This document shows, one piece after another, positions 54,437-64,000 of a DNA stretch of 64,000 nt. Origin of the DNA: Novosphingobium capsulatum NBRC 12533 (lineage in GTDB: Bacteria; Pseudomonadota; Alphaproteobacteria; Sphingomonadales; Sphingomonadaceae). The stretch is from positions 186,001 to 250,000 of the forward strand of contig NZ_BCYV01000005.1 of the NCBI RefSeq assembly GCF_001598375.1, written 5' to 3'. The notes under the pieces are model-generated. The model saw only the letters and a list, made by a program, of their open reading frames with translations. It made no database searches and had not been told where the DNA came from. The position numbers and the translations under genes were made by a program. Numbering within the stretch: position 1 is the first letter of the stretch; each line of letters opens with the position of its first letter.

Positions 54437-56101
54437 ATGCTGACCGGGCTTTCCATCCGCAATGTCGTCCTGATCGAGGCGCTGGACCTCGTGTTTCCGG
54501 GCGGTTTGGGCGTTCTGACCGGCGAAACCGGTGCGGGCAAATCGATCCTGCTGGATTCGCTGGGCCTGGTGCTGGGGGACCGCGCCGACAGCGGCCTGGT
54601 TCGCGCCGGAGAAGACGTGGCGAGCGTGACCGCTACATTCGAGTTCGCGCGGCGGCCCGATGGCGTGGAAGCGATCCTGGCCGAAGCGGCGATCGATTGG
54701 GAACCGGGCGAGCCGTTGTTGGTCCGCCGCCGGTTGCGCGCCGATGGCGGCAGCCGTGCCTATATCAATGACCAGCCGGTGGGCGTGGCGCTGCTGCGTG
54801 AACTGGCGCGTTTCCTGGTGGAACTGCATGGGCAGCACGACGATCGCGGGCTGGTCAATGCACGCGGCCACCGGGCCTTGCTCGATCGCTATGCCCGCGC
54901 CGATGCCGCCGAGGTGGCGCGTGCATGGGATAGCTGGCGCGCGGCCGAACAGGCTTTGGCGCAGGCGCGCGCGCGCGTGGCGAGCGCGGCGGCCGAGCAG
55001 GACCTGATCGAGGCGCACTTGGCCGAGCTCGACGCGTTGCAGCCGATGGCGGGCGAGGAGGAAGAACTCGCCCTGCAGCGTGCCGAGATGCAGAAGGGGG
55101 AGCGACTCTCGGGCGATCTCAACGAGTTGCAGCACTTGTGGAGCGGATCGGATGCGCCACTGGTGCAGTTGCGCGGCGCGGCGCGGCGGCTCGATCGCAT
55201 CGCGGCAGAGCATCCGCTTCTGGCCGAGGCGCTGGAAGCGCTGGACCGCGCGGTGATCGAGGCGGGCGAGGCGGAAGACAAGCTCTCGGCCGCGGCCGAG
55301 GCCCTGGCGCACGATCCGGCGCTGCTCGACCGGATCGAAACGCGGCTGTTCGATCTGCGTGCCGCTGCGCGCAAGCATGGCTGCACGGTGGACGACCTGC
55401 CCGCCCGGCGCGAGGCGTTGCAGGCCGCGTTGCAATCGATCGAGGGTGGCGAGGCGCAGATCGCCGGCCTGGCGCGCGTGGCGATGGACGCGGGCCTGGA
55501 CTATCGCGCCAAGGCAGAGGCGCTGTCGGTGCAGCGGGCCGAAGCAGCGCGCAAGCTGGACAAGGCGGTGGCCGCCGAACTGGCGCCGCTGCGCTTGGAT
55601 GCGGCACGCTTTCACACCGCCGTGGTGCGCCTGCCCGAGGATCGCTGGTGTGGCCAGGGTATGGACGCGGTGGAGTTCCTCATCTCCACCAACCCCGGCA
55701 GCGATTTTGCGCCGCTAGGCAAGATCGCTTCGGGCGGTGAATTGTCGCGCTTTATCCTGGCGCTGAAGGTGGCGCTGGCCGAACAGGGCGGGGCAGCGAC
55801 CGTGATCTTCGACGAGATCGATCGCGGCGTAGGCGGCGCTGTGGCCAGTGCCATTGGCGAGCGCCTGGCGCGCCTGGCGCACGGTGGGCAGTTGCTGGCC
55901 GTGACGCACAGCCCGCAAGTGGCGGCGCGGGGTGACGCCCACTATCTGATCGCCAAGTCGAGCGAGGGCACAGTCACGCGCACCTCGGTGAGCAAGCTGG
56001 ACGCGGCCGGCCGCCAGGAGGAAATCGCGCGGATGCTGTCTGGCGCGGAGGTGACCGCCGAGGCGCGCGCGCAGGCCAGCCGCCTGCTCGAACAGGCTTG
56101 A
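54437..56101 (+). CDS. recN: DNA repair protein RecN
   Basis: 554 residues. SMC-like ATPase of double-strand break repair: Walker A GVLTGETGAGKSI (residues 29-36), INDQPVGVALLREL, HGQHDDRGLVNARGHRALLD, a central coiled coil (about residues 150-330, rich in Ala/Glu/Leu/Arg), then the signature FAPLGKIASGGELSRFILAL, Walker B TVIFDEIDRGVGG and LLAVTHSPQVAARGD. Length is normal. Followed by ligA. Confidence 0.96.
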   Translation: MLTGLSIRNVVLIEALDLVFPGGLGVLTGETGAGKSILLDSLGLVLGDRADSGLVRAGEDVASVTATFEFARRPDGVEAILAEAAIDWEPGEPLLVRRRLRADGGSRAYINDQPVGVALLRELARFLVELHGQHDDRGLVNARGHRALLDRYARADAAEVARAWDSWRAAEQALAQARARVASAAAEQDLIEAHLAELDALQPMAGEEEELALQRAEMQKGERLSGDLNELQHLWSGSDAPLVQLRGAARRLDRIAAEHPLLAEALEALDRAVIEAGEAEDKLSAAAEALAHDPALLDRIETRLFDLRAAARKHGCTVDDLPARREALQAALQSIEGGEAQIAGLARVAMDAGLDYRAKAEALSVQRAEAARKLDKAVAAELAPLRLDAARFHTAVVRLPEDRWCGQGMDAVEFLISTNPGSDFAPLGKIASGGELSRFILALKVALAEQGGAATVIFDEIDRGVGGAVASAIGERLARLAHGGQLLAVTHSPQVAARGDAHYLIAKSSEGTVTRTSVSKLDAAGRQEEIARMLSGAEVTAEARAQASRLLEQA

Positions 56102-56223
56102 ACCCTTTTGCCCGGGTGGGCAGGCGGTTCCTCCACAGCTATGCCTTGCCCGGACTGGCGATAGCGCTTTACGAATTGCCGTGATGGCGTATCGCGCCGG
56201 TGACTGGCGCAATTGTTTGGTGA

Positions 56224-58329
<2,106 letters not shown>

Positions 58330-58335
58330 GCGATC

Positions 58336-58962
58336 ATGGCCCTTCACACTTGGTGGCTGTTTGTCGTCACCGTCTTTTTCATCTCAATCTCGCCCGGCCC
58401 CAACATGCTGCACGTGATGACGCGCAGCGTGACACTGGGCTTTGGCCGGGCGATGCTGGCGATGAGCGGCTGCTTTCTCGCCGTGCTCACGCTGCTCAGC
58501 CTCTCGGCTGCGGGGCTGTCGGCAGTCCTGGTGGCGATGCCGCAGGTGTTTACCGCGCTCAAGATCGTCGGCGCGGCCTATCTGCTTTACCTGGGGTACA
58601 AATCCTGGACCGCCAAGGAATCTCCGGTGGACATGGTGGGCGATGGGGCAGTGGCCCTGCCATCGCCGCTCGGCCTCTTCCGCACGGGATTTCTGATCGG
58701 CATCAGCAATCCCAAGGCATTGCTGTTTGCCGGGGCATTCCTGCCGCAGTTCATCGACCCGGCCCGGCCCAAGGCGGCGCAGTTTGCCGTCATGGTGGCA
58801 ACCTTCGGCGTGATCGAGATGACCTCGTACCTGCTCTATGCGCTGGGCGGGCGATCGGTGGCGCGCTGGCTGGAAAAGCCATCGCCGCGCAAGGTGTTCA
58901 ACCGGGTGACCGGCGCGATCTTTGTGGCGTTTGGTGTGGCGATGGTGGGCAGCCGGGTTTAG
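58336..58962 (+). CDS. LysE/RhtB-family amino acid exporter
   Basis: 208 residues with about six membrane helices. Family features: FFISISPGPNMLHVMTRSVT near the N-terminus, AYLLYLGYKSWTAKE, and FRTGFLIGISNPKALLFAGA then FLPQFIDP. Exports amino acids or similar small metabolites such as homoserine or threonine lactones; the substrate is unknown. Starts only six bases after the ligA stop, so probably co-transcribed. Confidence 0.93.
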   Translation: MALHTWWLFVVTVFFISISPGPNMLHVMTRSVTLGFGRAMLAMSGCFLAVLTLLSLSAAGLSAVLVAMPQVFTALKIVGAAYLLYLGYKSWTAKESPVDMVGDGAVALPSPLGLFRTGFLIGISNPKALLFAGAFLPQFIDPARPKAAQFAVMVATFGVIEMTSYLLYALGGRSVARWLEKPSPRKVFNRVTGAIFVAFGVAMVGSRV

Positions 58963-58980
58963 GCGTTTGCGCTTGGTTTC

Positions 58981-59075
58981 GCACCACCCCTCGCCCCCCT
59001 CCTCTGAAGAGGAGGGGGAGTTAAGCTGCTGATTTTATAGCCTCATCCTCTTTAGAGGGGGCGGGGGTGGTGGAC
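58981..59075. repeat. GC-rich palindrome cluster, second copy
   Basis: Holds an exact copy (58995-59018) of the 24-base palindrome at 27435-27458, followed by a second hairpin CCTCTTTAGAGG at about 59048-59059 and GGGGGTGGTGG, which pairs with GCACCACCCC at 58981. Same family as the cluster after ahpF, between two convergent genes. Confidence 0.75.
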
Positions 59076-59088
59076 GTCGTGCGCTGTC

Positions 59089-60045
59089 CTACCACTTCTG
59101 CGACCACGCCGGCAGGGCGCCGGGCGTGGTGGCATGAATGCGCGCGGTGGCGCGGCGGCGCAGCCACAGGATCGACCAATCGCCGCGCACTTGGCGCGCC
59201 GCGAGGCGTAGGCCGGCGCGGGCATAGGCAGCACGCACGGCTTTTTCCTGCGTGGCGAGCAGGCCGGCGAGGAGGATATGGCCACCTGGCTTGACTGCCG
59301 CGGCAAATTCCGGCGCCAGTTCGATCAGCGGACCTGCCAGGATATTGGCAATCAGCAGGTCATAGGGCGCCGACAGGCGCAGGAGCGGGTGGTCCATGCC
59401 AGCCGCGATGACCATGGCCAGCTTGCCCGGCCCATCGCCTAGCGGCACGCCGTTGGCATCGGCATTGGTTGCGACCACCGGGCCGCAGACGGCGTCAATG
59501 TCGCTGGCGATCGCGCGCGCGCCGGGCCACAGATGCAGCCCGGCAAAAGCAAGCAAGCCGGTGCCCGTGCCGATATCGGCCAGGTTGCGCACCACCGCGC
59601 CATTGGCCTTCATGTGCGCCAGCATGGCCAGGCACCCGGCGGTGGTGGCATGCTGGCCGGTGCCAAAGGCCTGGCTGGTGGGGATCAGGAAATTGCGGAT
59701 GCCGGGCGTGTCCACTGCCGGATATTCGGGGGTGTGGACGTGGAACGGCCCTTCGTGGATCGGCTCCACCCCGTGCTGGCTGAGCGTGACCCAGTCTTCC
59801 TCGGGCAGTTGTTCGATCACCATCGGCGGTGCGCCATCGGCGAACAGCGCGGCGATCGCGGCGCGTTCGTCTTCGCCTGGTTCGTCGGCCAGCCAGGCTT
59901 CCAGCTGCCAGTCTTCGGGCTTGTCCTCGGCAATCTCGCTGCCGGCGATGACGATGTCGGCGTCCCAGTCGAACACGTCTTCGTGGGCGATCAGCGCGGC
60001 CTGGACGATGGGGCGCGGCGCAAGGATGGTGATTTTCCAGCTCAT
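59089..60045 (-). CDS. prmA: Ribosomal protein L11 methyltransferase
   Basis: 318 residues. SAM-dependent enzyme trimethylating L11. N-terminal substrate domain (ILAPRPIVQAALIAHEDVFD; TLSQHGVEPIHEGPFHVHTP), then the methyltransferase domain with LIPTSQAFGTGQHATTAGCL, SAM motif NLADIGTGTGLLAFAG, and NILAGPLIELAPEFAAAVKP. The start overlaps the end of the upstream B3-type gene by four bases (ATGA), so the two are translationally coupled. Length is near the family norm. Confidence 0.95.
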   Translation of the reverse strand: MSWKITILAPRPIVQAALIAHEDVFDWDADIVIAGSEIAEDKPEDWQLEAWLADEPGEDERAAIAALFADGAPPMVIEQLPEEDWVTLSQHGVEPIHEGPFHVHTPEYPAVDTPGIRNFLIPTSQAFGTGQHATTAGCLAMLAHMKANGAVVRNLADIGTGTGLLAFAGLHLWPGARAIASDIDAVCGPVVATNADANGVPLGDGPGKLAMVIAAGMDHPLLRLSAPYDLLIANILAGPLIELAPEFAAAVKPGGHILLAGLLATQEKAVRAAYARAGLRLAARQVRGDWSILWLRRRATARIHATTPGALPAWSQKW

Positions 60046-60959
60046 GGCGCGGGTCTTTGCGGCGGCGCGGCCTCCTTGGCAAGCGTCTCGTCAAGCCGGG
60101 CGCGGCCATTGGCGGCATAGGTGCGGCAGGCACCCGGCACCGGCCGGGGCGCCCCATGCGCAAGGCGCTCGAACAGGTCGCTGGCGCCGGGATGAGGCGT
60201 GATCAGCACCGTGCAGGGCAGGGCGGCAATGCGATCGAGCGAGGCGCGAAACGCCGCGACATAGGCGGGATGATCGGCAAAGCGCCAACCCGGCGCGGCC
60301 ATCGCGGTGACGCTGTCGACATAGGCCATGGTGCGGCAATCGCGGCCCTGGCAGCTGGTCCAGGTCCAGCTGGTGGAGCCGGGGGCGTGGCCTGGCGTGG
60401 CATGGGCGACAAGGCGCAGCGGCCCGGCCACCAGCGTTTCGCCATCATGCAGCACGCGATCGACGGCAACGGCCGGGAACGGCTTGAGCCAGGCGGACTG
60501 GGGATCGTCTGCCGGAACCTGACCGGTGGTGAGCACGCGCGCGGCGGCGGGCATGGCCGCCAGGCGTGCGCCGGTCATCCGCTTTAGCGCAGCCAGGCCG
60601 CCAGCGTGATCGGAATGTTCGTGGCTGAGCACGATCCAGCGCACGTCATGCAGGCGAAAACCGGCGGCAACGATGTTGCGCGCGACACTGTCGGCGGCCT
60701 CCGCCACGCCCGCGTCGATCAGGATATGTCCCTGCGGCGAAGTGACAAGCACCGCGCTGATGCCGCAGGTGCCGACGTACCAGGTATTGGCAAAGATCCG
60801 TTGCGGCGGCGCGGGATCGGCCCAGCCATCGCGGTTGTGGCAGGCCTGGGCGAGGGTGGGCCGCGCCGGAATGTGCGACGGCTGCGATCGGCCAAGCGCT
60901 GGCGCGGCCATGGCAACAAGCCCGGCGAGCGCGGCTGCGAAGATAGGAATGGTGCGCAT
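60042..60959 (-). CDS. Subclass B3-like metallo-beta-lactamase
   Basis: About 305 residues with a signal peptide (residues 1-23, ending AALG-like). Zinc ligands of the B3 type: VLSHEHSDHAGG (H-x-H-x-D-H), HATPGHAPGSTSW (third His) and VLITPHPGASDLFERL (fourth His). All six ligand positions look intact, so a periplasmic beta-lactamase is plausible, although housekeeping relatives with other substrates exist. Start options: 60959 (used) or 60980. Coupled to prmA by a four-base overlap. Confidence 0.88.
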   Translation of the reverse strand: MRTIPIFAAALAGLVAMAAPALGRSQPSHIPARPTLAQACHNRDGWADPAPPQRIFANTWYVGTCGISAVLVTSPQGHILIDAGVAEAADSVARNIVAAGFRLHDVRWIVLSHEHSDHAGGLAALKRMTGARLAAMPAAARVLTTGQVPADDPQSAWLKPFPAVAVDRVLHDGETLVAGPLRLVAHATPGHAPGSTSWTWTSCQGRDCRTMAYVDSVTAMAAPGWRFADHPAYVAAFRASLDRIAALPCTVLITPHPGASDLFERLAHGAPRPVPGACRTYAANGRARLDETLAKEAAPPQRPAP

Positions 60960-61114
60960 CGCCTGTGGTTTGCGCGTCATCTTGCCGCATGACAACATAC
61001 GAATTCGGCTTGGCCCTTTCGGCGGCTTGCACCCCGGGGCTTTTCGACTAATAGCGACTCGTCCCGACCGGAAACCTCATCCCGGTCGCCTTTGCGATAA
61101 TAAGGGGAAGTTCC

Positions 61115-61540
61115 ATGGCGCTGGCGCACAGCAACCGGCCACTTTCGCCGCACCTCCAGATCTGGCGCTGGGGTCCGGCCATGCTGGTCTCGATCCTCCA
61201 CCGTGTTACGGGCAATGGCCTGGCCTTTGTCGGCCTGTCGCTGTTGCTGTGGTGGCTGGGTTCGATCGCCAGCGGTCCTGAAGCCTATGCAACGTTCATG
61301 ACCTATGTGTGGACCGGCGCCGATGGCGGCCTTTCCGCCATTACCGCGATCCTCGGCAAGATCGTGCTGGTCGGCCTGTCGTGGGCGTTCTTCCAGCATG
61401 CCGCCACCGGCATCCGTCACCTCGTGCTCGATATCGGCGTGGGCTACGAACTTTCGGTCAATGCCCGTTGGTCGGTCTTCACCATGATCGCTTCTGTCGG
61501 TCTTACGGCTCTGTTCTGGGGCTTCGTGCTGCTGCGCTAA
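61115..61540 (+). CDS. sdhC: Succinate dehydrogenase cytochrome b556 subunit
   Basis: 141 residues, three membrane helices. Membrane anchor binding quinone and haem b: HLQIWRWGPAMLVSILHRVT with the quinone-site Ser/Arg region, and HAATGIRHLVLDIG with the haem histidine. AAGGGGAAG before the ATG gives a strong ribosome binding site. First of the sdhCDA genes; electrons pass from SdhA/B to ubiquinone here. Confidence 0.96.
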   Translation: MALAHSNRPLSPHLQIWRWGPAMLVSILHRVTGNGLAFVGLSLLLWWLGSIASGPEAYATFMTYVWTGADGGLSAITAILGKIVLVGLSWAFFQHAATGIRHLVLDIGVGYELSVNARWSVFTMIASVGLTALFWGFVLLR

Positions 61541-61576
61541 GCGCCGGCACGCCTTACCTGATTTCTCGGAGGTACC

Positions 61577-61960
61577 ATGGGTAACGGAACTTCGATCGGT
61601 CGCGTGCGCGGGCTGGGCTCCAGCCACGCCGGCACGCACCACTGGCTGGCCCAGCGCCTTACGGCGGTGGGCAACCTGATCGTCATCCCCTTCCTCGGCA
61701 TCAGCCTGGCGCTGCTGCCCGCGCACGATTACGTCACCGTGCATGGCTGGGCGGCGAAGCCGTTGTCGGCCACCATGCTGGTGCTGCTGGTGCTCAACAC
61801 GCTGTACCACGCGCGCTTGGGCGTGCAGGTCATGCTCGAAGACTATATTCACGAGGAAGGCGGAAAGGTCGCATCCTGGATGCTGATCAACTTCGTGCCC
61901 GCCGCCGCTGCCGTGTTCGGCATCGTCTCGATCATCCGCATCGCACTGGGGGCCGCGTAA
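61577..61960 (+). CDS. sdhD: Succinate dehydrogenase hydrophobic anchor subunit
   Basis: 127 residues, three helices. Starts MGNGTSIGRVRGLGSSHAGT, and HHWLAQRLTAVGNLIVIPFL plus TLYHARLGVQVMLEDYIHEE are typical of the alphaproteobacterial SdhD, with the second haem-ligand histidine in LYHARLG. GGAGG precedes the ATG. Lies between sdhC and sdhA, four bases before sdhA. Confidence 0.96.
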   Translation: MGNGTSIGRVRGLGSSHAGTHHWLAQRLTAVGNLIVIPFLGISLALLPAHDYVTVHGWAAKPLSATMLVLLVLNTLYHARLGVQVMLEDYIHEEGGKVASWMLINFVPAAAAVFGIVSIIRIALGAA

Positions 61961-61963
61961 GCC

Positions 61964-63769
61964 ATGTCTGCTGCCTACAAGATCATCGATCATACCTATG
62001 ACACCGTCGTTGTCGGCGCGGGCGGTTCGGGCCTGCGCGCCACGATGGGTTCGGCCCAGGCCGGTCTGCGCACCGCGTGCATCACCAAGGTGTTCCCCAC
62101 CCGCTCGCACACCGTGGCGGCGCAGGGTGGTATCGCGGCTTCGCTGCAGAACAACACGCCCGATCACTGGACCTGGCACATGTACGACACCGTCAAGGGG
62201 TCTGACTGGCTGGGCGACCAGGACGCGATCGAATACATGGTGCGTGAAGCCCCGGCTGCGGTTTACGAACTGGAGCACGCTGGCGTGCCGTTCAGCCGCA
62301 ACGCCGATGGCACGATCTATCAGCGCCCGTTCGGCGGCCACATGCAGAACATGGGCGAAGGCCCGCCGGTGCAGCGCACCTGCGCCGCCGCCGACCGCAC
62401 CGGCCACGCCATGCTTCACGCGCTCTATCAGCAGAGCCTGAAGTATGATGCCGACTTCTTCATCGAATACTTCGCCATCGACCTGATCATGGAAAACGGC
62501 GAATGCCGTGGCGTGATCGCGCTGTGCATGGACGATGGCTCGATCCACCGCTTCCGTGGCCACGCCGTGGTGCTGGCCACCGGCGGCTATGGCCGCTGCT
62601 ATTTCACCGCGACGTCGGCCCACACCTGCACCGGCGACGGTGGCGGCATGGTGCTGCGCGCTGGCCTGCCGCTGCAGGACATGGAATTCGTGCAGTTCCA
62701 CCCGACTGGCATCTATGGTGCGGGCGTGCTGATCACCGAAGGCGCGCGCGGGGAAGGTGGCTATCTCACCAACTCCGAAGGCGAGCGTTTCATGGAACGC
62801 TATGCCCCTTCGGCCAAGGATCTGGCGAGCCGCGACGTGGTGTCGCGCTCCATGGCGCTGGAAATCCGCGAAGGCCGCGGCGTGGGCCCGCACAAGGACC
62901 ACATCTACCTGCACCTTGACCACATCGATGCCAAGGTGCTGGCCGAGCGCCTGCCGGGGATCACCGAAAGCGGCAAGATCTTTGCCGGCGTCGACCTGAC
63001 GCGCCAGCCGTTGCCGGTGGTGCCGACTGTGCACTACAACATGGGTGGCATCCCCACCAACTATCACGGCGAAGTGATGACCATCGGCGCCGATGGCAAT
63101 CCCGAAACCGTGGTGCCGGGCCTGTTCGCCGTGGGCGAAGCGGCCTGCGTTTCGGTGCACGGCGCCAACCGCCTGGGCTCAAACTCGCTGATCGACCTTG
63201 TCGTGTTCGGCCGCGCCACCGGCCTGCGCCTCAAGGAACTGATCAAGCCGGGTACGGCGCACCAGTCGCTGCCCAAGGACAGCGCGGACCTGGCGCTGTC
63301 GCGCCTGGATCACTTCCGCAATGCCAAGGGCGGTTCGCCCACCGCCAAGATCCGCACCGAGATGCAGCGCGCGATGAGCCAGCACGCGGCGGTGTTCCGC
63401 ACCGACGAGCTGATGGCTGAAGGCAAGCACAAGCTGGCCGAAATCTATGCCTCGATGCAGGATATCGGCGTGTCGGACCGCTCGCTGATCTGGAACTCTG
63501 ACCTGGTGGAAACGCTGGAACTGGACAACCTGATCAGCCAGGCTTCGGTGACGATGCATTCGGCCTACAACCGCAAGGAAAGCCGCGGCGCCCACGCGCA
63601 CGAGGATTTCCCCAACCGCGACGATGCCAACTGGATGAAGCACACCGTGGGCTGGTTCGACGGCTGGGGCGGCAAGAGCGGCGACATCAAGCTCGATTAC
63701 CGCCCGGTGCACGAATACACGCTCACCGACGATGTGCAGTACATCAAGCCCAAGGCGCGCGTCTATTGA
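61964..63769 (+). CDS. sdhA: Succinate dehydrogenase flavoprotein subunit
   Basis: 601 residues, standard length. FAD-binding [20 protein letters not shown] and FAD-linking His in [19 protein letters not shown]; the substrate site is in [20 protein letters not shown] and [32 protein letters not shown] and the C-terminal [18 protein letters not shown] are also conserved. Oxidises succinate to fumarate. sdhB is expected next, but a terminator follows within 30 bases and no sdhB is seen in the remaining 230 bases. Confidence 0.97.
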   Translation: MSAAYKIIDHTYDTVVVGAGGSGLRATMGSAQAGLRTACITKVFPTRSHTVAAQGGIAASLQNNTPDHWTWHMYDTVKGSDWLGDQDAIEYMVREAPAAVYELEHAGVPFSRNADGTIYQRPFGGHMQNMGEGPPVQRTCAAADRTGHAMLHALYQQSLKYDADFFIEYFAIDLIMENGECRGVIALCMDDGSIHRFRGHAVVLATGGYGRCYFTATSAHTCTGDGGGMVLRAGLPLQDMEFVQFHPTGIYGAGVLITEGARGEGGYLTNSEGERFMERYAPSAKDLASRDVVSRSMALEIREGRGVGPHKDHIYLHLDHIDAKVLAERLPGITESGKIFAGVDLTRQPLPVVPTVHYNMGGIPTNYHGEVMTIGADGNPETVVPGLFAVGEAACVSVHGANRLGSNSLIDLVVFGRATGLRLKELIKPGTAHQSLPKDSADLALSRLDHFRNAKGGSPTAKIRTEMQRAMSQHAAVFRTDELMAEGKHKLAEIYASMQDIGVSDRSLIWNSDLVETLELDNLISQASVTMHSAYNRKESRGAHAHEDFPNRDDANWMKHTVGWFDGWGGKSGDIKLDYRPVHEYTLTDDVQYIKPKARVY

Positions 63770-63796
63770 TCCGCGCCTGACGGCAAGAGACCAAGG

Positions 63797-63829
63797 AAAG
63801 GCCGGGGTTGGCAAGACCCCGGCCTTTTT
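63797..63829 (+). terminator. Intrinsic terminator after sdhA
   Basis: AAAGGCCGGGGT (63797-63808) pairs with ACCCCGGCCTTT (63816-63827), with the T-run extending to 63829: a strong rho-independent terminator 28 bases after sdhA. Confidence 0.93.
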
Positions 63830-63932
63830 CGTTGATCCGAACTGGGGCTTGTTTCCATGGGTGGAAGCCATGCGTTGCAATAGGTTGTGAACCATCGCGC
63901 TCTCGTTGGCCGGAGCGGAGATGGGAGATATC

Positions 63933-64000
63933 ATGACCTATTATCGGGATGGAGCGGAAGTAACGCTGGACCAGACGCAGGCGCAAAGGCGTTCTCCCTT
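63933..64000 (+). CDS. Start of a possible gene running off the window
   Basis: Frame MTYYRDGAEVTLDQTQAQRR is open to the window edge, with GGGAGA about eight bases before the ATG. Too short to identify; it does not resemble the N-terminus of SdhB. Confidence 0.4.
   Translation, partial: MTYYRDGAEVTLDQTQAQRRSP

Noticed and set aside
60977..63160. 727-residue minus-strand frame opposite sdhCDA
   Set aside because: Antisense to essential, clearly coding genes.

Overview
This is a GC-rich stretch of an alphaproteobacterial chromosome. Many features point to Sphingomonadales, most probably Novosphingobium. They include the long TonB-dependent receptor, the GH106 alpha-L-rhamnosidase beside a rhamnose catabolic locus (as known in Novosphingobium sp. 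PP1Y), the bamD/recN/ligA genes, and dispersed palindromes of a type common in sphingomonad genomes. The species is inferred from gene content, not from a marker gene. No rRNA, tRNA, CRISPR array, intact insertion sequence or phage was seen.

Left part (1-13.4 kb): two tandem serralysin-type RTX metalloproteases (the first cut by the window edge); a soluble FIST-domain chemoreceptor-like protein; an unusual 270-bp nested inverted repeat; a 3-oxoacid CoA-transferase (scoAB) divergent from a LysR regulator; a cold-shock gene whose leader can hide its own ribosome binding site; three small conserved-looking genes; and ppk-ppx for polyphosphate turnover.

Middle part (13.4-30.1 kb): a YezD-family gene with a TonB-dependent receptor; an AIM24-family protein; a cytochrome b561-YceI fusion; a TetR regulator with an EmrA-EmrB-outer membrane factor drug efflux operon; ahpC-ahpF peroxide defence; a HerA-like ATPase; a MarR regulator; and a small cytochrome c.

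Rhamnose block (30.1-45.8 kb): rhaB, rhaT and a DeoR-type regulator run leftward. A RhaD aldolase-dehydrogenase fusion, rhaI and a secreted GH106 rhamnosidase run rightward from a shared control region that carries a 13-bp inverted repeat. A LacI-type regulator, a GH3 glucosidase and a carboxylesterase follow. Together they can strip sugars and esters from plant rhamnosides outside the cytoplasm, import L-rhamnose, and convert it to DHAP and lactate.

Right part (45.9-64 kb): an Rrf2 regulator and bamD; then about 7 kb separating bamD from recN-ligA, which are usually close neighbours in this group. The first 2 kb of this block is clearly AT-richer and holds a ComEC-like metallo-beta-lactamase-fold gene followed by a four-helix membrane protein gene. 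I regard this as a candidate undescribed two-gene system. The rest of the block has a TonB-like protein, a glycine-zipper protein, a cytoplasmic alpha-amylase, and a glycosyltransferase coupled to a metallophosphoesterase. The window ends with recN, ligA, a LysE-type exporter, a B3 beta-lactamase-like gene coupled to prmA, and sdhCDA.
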